Positions 5,413-7,397 of a stretch of DNA of 7,397 nt are shown here, piece after piece; positions within the stretch are counted from its first letter, which is position 1, and every line of letters starts with the position of its first letter. This DNA is from an uncultured Alphaproteobacteria bacterium (GTDB lineage Bacteria; Pseudomonadota; Alphaproteobacteria; Caulobacterales; Hyphomonadaceae), in the NCBI GenBank assembly GCA_903831485.1, contig CAIKXW010000081.1, forward strand, positions 1 to 7,397. Direction: 5' to 3'. The position numbers were made by a program, and so were the translations under genes. A model generated the notes under the pieces. It saw nothing but the letters and a program-made list of their open reading frames with translations, was not told where the DNA came from and made no database searches.

Positions 5413-7397
5413 CTATCCAGCCTTGCGTCCCGGACCGCCCCCGCTGAGGCGCGCCAGCGCCTGGTCGAAGTCGGCCGGCCGGTTACCCTCGAACTGCAGG
5501 TGCGTGCCGGAGCTGTCCTGTCCCAGAACGCGGAACGGCACTTGCTGGTCAGCAACCTTGAGACGTCCCGTCGCACCGCTACGCAGGTCAGCGCCTTCAC
5601 CAAGCAGTGCGCCGCCACGAGAGAGATTCTCGATGGTGACCTTCTGCCGGCTATCGACGAGCTCACCCGTGACCCCGACATTGAACCGCTCGTCGCCGCG
5701 GCGATTGACGTCCGAGGTGGACGTCCGGACGACCCGCACGATTGCAGCGCGCAGGCGATCAATGGACTCGTCCACATCGCTGACCGTCGAACTCAGCGAG
5801 CGCGCGCCTTCGCCCGTCCGCGCAGCTTCGGCGAGGACCACCGCGACTGAATCCGAGACATACTCGGCCGCCTTGGCGGTTTCCGAAACGTGCCGCGCGA
5901 TCTCCAGAATTGTCGCGCTCTGTTCTTCCATCGCAGCGGCAATGACGGTCGACCCTTCATCGACAGATGCAATCTGACGCCCGATCTCCGAGACTACAGT
6001 CGTGGTCTCGCGCATGACATCCTGGATCCCGGCAACGTGCCTGCGGATCTCTTCCGTCGACCTGGCAGTCTGGCTCGACAGTGATTTGACTTCCGCAGCC
6101 ACGACCGCGAAGCCGCGTCCAGCCTCGCCCGCGCGCGCCGCCTCGATCGTCGCATTGAGCGCAAGAAGATTGGTCTGATCGGCGATCTCCGAGATGATGT
6201 TGGCCACATCGCCAATCTTGCCGATGGCCTCGGCAAGGTTGCTCACGGCAACGCGCGTGCGCTCGCTGGTCTCGACCGTAGCCGATGTCACCGAGCGGGC
6301 GCGGCCCAGCTGTTCGGAGACTTCACGGATCGATGCGGAAAACTGTTCAGTCGCGGCCGTGACGCTTGTGGCGCTCATCATGGCCTGTTCGGCTGCGGCC
6401 GCCACCCCCTGGCACTGCTCGGTCACATTGCCGACAGAGGCGGCCATCGCCGCTGCCAGTTCCGTCATGCGACCGGCCTGTGCGCCCACATGGCTCACCG
6501 CCGAGCCGGCTTCCGATTCAACGGTCGCAGCCATGGTTTGCAGCGACTCGCGACGCATGTTCTCGGCCCGCGCCGCATCCTCGACCTGCCTCGCGCGGAG
6601 CGCTTCCATGTCGACAAGATTCTGGCGGAAGACATCAAGGACGCGGACCATCTCGCCGATTTCGTCCCTGCGATCGGCGCCATCAACCCGGACATTGAGA
6701 TTGCGGCGTGAAAGCTGCTCCATGACCCTGGTGACGCCTGCGACGGGACGGATCACGCGGACGAAAAGCAGGTAGAAACCTCCCATCGTAATCGCCAGAG
6801 CTGAAGCGATCATCGCATACTGGATGATGGTAAACTGGGCAGAGTCCGACCGGGCCTTCTCCTCAAGGCTGGCCTGCAGCGCCACCGCCCCCGCCACGAT
6901 CGCATCGACATGCTTGCGGTGATCTGCATAGGCGGACGTGACCTCGCCATAGGCGGCTTCCACGGCCACAATATCGCCGGCCTCGATTGCCGGCATCAGG
7001 CGGCGCTCAACGGCGGTCCAGAACTTCTCCGCCTCAGCATGCGATTGCACGGAGATGAGGTTGTAGAGCTCAGCGTCCGAGCTGGCGTCGTTAGGCCAGC
7101 CCGACTTGTCCGACCAGAAGGCGTGACGGGTGTTGTACTCCCCCTTGAGCTTGGCGAGCCTCTGCTTGTGGCTCTCCACAGACTGCGGGCTGTTCTTTGC
7201 CAGCGTTGCTTCAAGGTAGGATTCGATGAGGTAGGCTGGCGGGGGCAGCACGTCCGCCACCAGATCCTTCGCGCGCACGATCTGGCCGTATTTCTCGCTG
7301 TTGATCGCCATCTGCGACGATGCAAACTGCTGAACGCCAACCGAGCCGGCAAAAACCGTACATACAACGCCGCCAAGCACGATCAGCAAGGAACGAA
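5413..7397 (-). CDS. Methyl-accepting chemotaxis protein with C-terminal PilZ domain, 5' partial
   Basis: A transmembrane chemoreceptor of at least 661 residues. The frame stays open to the right edge, reading ...R-S-L-L-I-V-L-G-G; the only nearby start is a TTG at 7389 inside the first membrane helix, so the true start is probably just outside. Numbered from that TTG: helix TM1 about 1-18; periplasmic sensor about 19-185, largely helical, with the motif [14 protein letters not shown] (48-61); TM2 about 187-212; HAMP about 213-265 (R-P-V-A-G-V-T...[14 protein letters not shown]); coiled-coil MCP signalling domain about 270-555 with the conserved hairpin tip [20 protein letters not shown] (401-420) and [11 protein letters not shown]; PilZ domain about 561-645. 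The PilZ signatures R-x-x-x-R (564-568, RGDER) and N-x-S-x-x-G (588-593) are intact, so cyclic-di-GMP binding is expected. The chain ends in a short Gly/Lys tail with no CheR-docking pentapeptide. No che genes are nearby. DUF3291 and thiD follow on the same strand. Confidence 0.93.
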   Translation of the reverse strand, partial: RSLLIVLGGVVCTVFAGSVGVQQFASSQMAINSEKYGQIVRAKDLVADVLPPPAYLIESYLEATLAKNSPQSVESHKQRLAKLKGEYNTRHAFWSDKSGWPNDASSDAELYNLISVQSHAEAEKFWTAVERRLMPAIEAGDIVAVEAAYGEVTSAYADHRKHVDAIVAGAVALQASLEEKARSDSAQFTIIQYAMIASALAITMGGFYLLFVRVIRPVAGVTRVMEQLSRRNLNVRVDGADRRDEIGEMVRVLDVFRQNLVDMEALRARQVEDAARAENMRRESLQTMAATVESEAGSAVSHVGAQAGRMTELAAAMAASVGNVTEQCQGVAAAAEQAMMSATSVTAATEQFSASIREVSEQLGRARSVTSATVETSERTRVAVSNLAEAIGKIGDVANIISEIADQTNLLALNATIEAARAGEAGRGFAVVAAEVKSLSSQTARSTEEIRRHVAGIQDVMRETTTVVSEIGRQIASVDEGSTVIAAAMEEQSATILEIARHVSETAKAAEYVSDSVAVVLAEAARTGEGARSLSSTVSDVDESIDRLRAAIVRVVRTSTSDVNRRGDERFNVGVTGELVDSRQKVTIENLSRGGALLGEGADLRSGATGRLKVADQQVPFRVLGQDSSGTHLQFEGNRPADFDQALARLSGGGPGRKAG

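Noticed and set aside
4943..5977. Plus-strand open frame (344 codons) opposite DUF3291 and the chemoreceptor C-terminus
   Set aside because: It is a shadow of conserved minus-strand genes with Arg/Ser/Pro-rich, domain-free composition.
6194..6775. Plus-strand open frame of 193 codons opposite the chemoreceptor
   Set aside because: Its Ala/Ser/Thr/Arg-biased translation mirrors the repetitive MCP coding sequence on the other strand; there is no independent support.

Overview
This is a high-GC, gene-dense stretch of bacterial chromosome that looks like ordinary core genome of an alphaproteobacterium. AccA resembles the alphaproteobacterial form, there is a solitary ThiD, and the chemoreceptor carries a C-terminal PilZ domain. 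The Caulobacterales/Hyphomonadaceae are my best guess, but that is inference from protein style, not a database match. I see no transposase, integrase, tRNA, CRISPR array, phage gene or defence cassette.

Layout, left to right. (1) The 5' part of an MFS exporter gene, minus strand, runs off the left edge. (2) A roughly 200-bp divergent control region containing inverted repeats. (3) A plus-strand general-stress FMN-binding split-barrel (PPOX-like) protein, convergent with (4) accA on the minus strand, only 18 bp apart. (5) A minus-strand PhzF-family isomerase/epimerase. (6) A small minus-strand lipoprotein of unknown function. (7) A divergent plus-strand secreted protein with a TonB C-terminal-like domain, ended by a clean intrinsic terminator. 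(8) A minus-strand run of three genes reading leftward: a chemoreceptor with a PilZ domain (5' end beyond the right edge), a DUF3291 protein and thiD.

Functionally the window mixes housekeeping metabolism (fatty-acid synthesis through AccA, thiamine synthesis through ThiD), envelope proteins (lipoprotein, TonB-C-like protein, MFS exporter), redox/stress functions (PPOX-like protein, DUF3291) and behaviour (the chemoreceptor). The genes do not form one pathway. The most interesting object is the single-chain chemoreceptor that combines a periplasmic sensor, HAMP, an MCP signalling domain and a PilZ domain with intact c-di-GMP-binding signatures. I did not find a convincing new multi-gene system. 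No gene-free stretch exceeds 300 bases.
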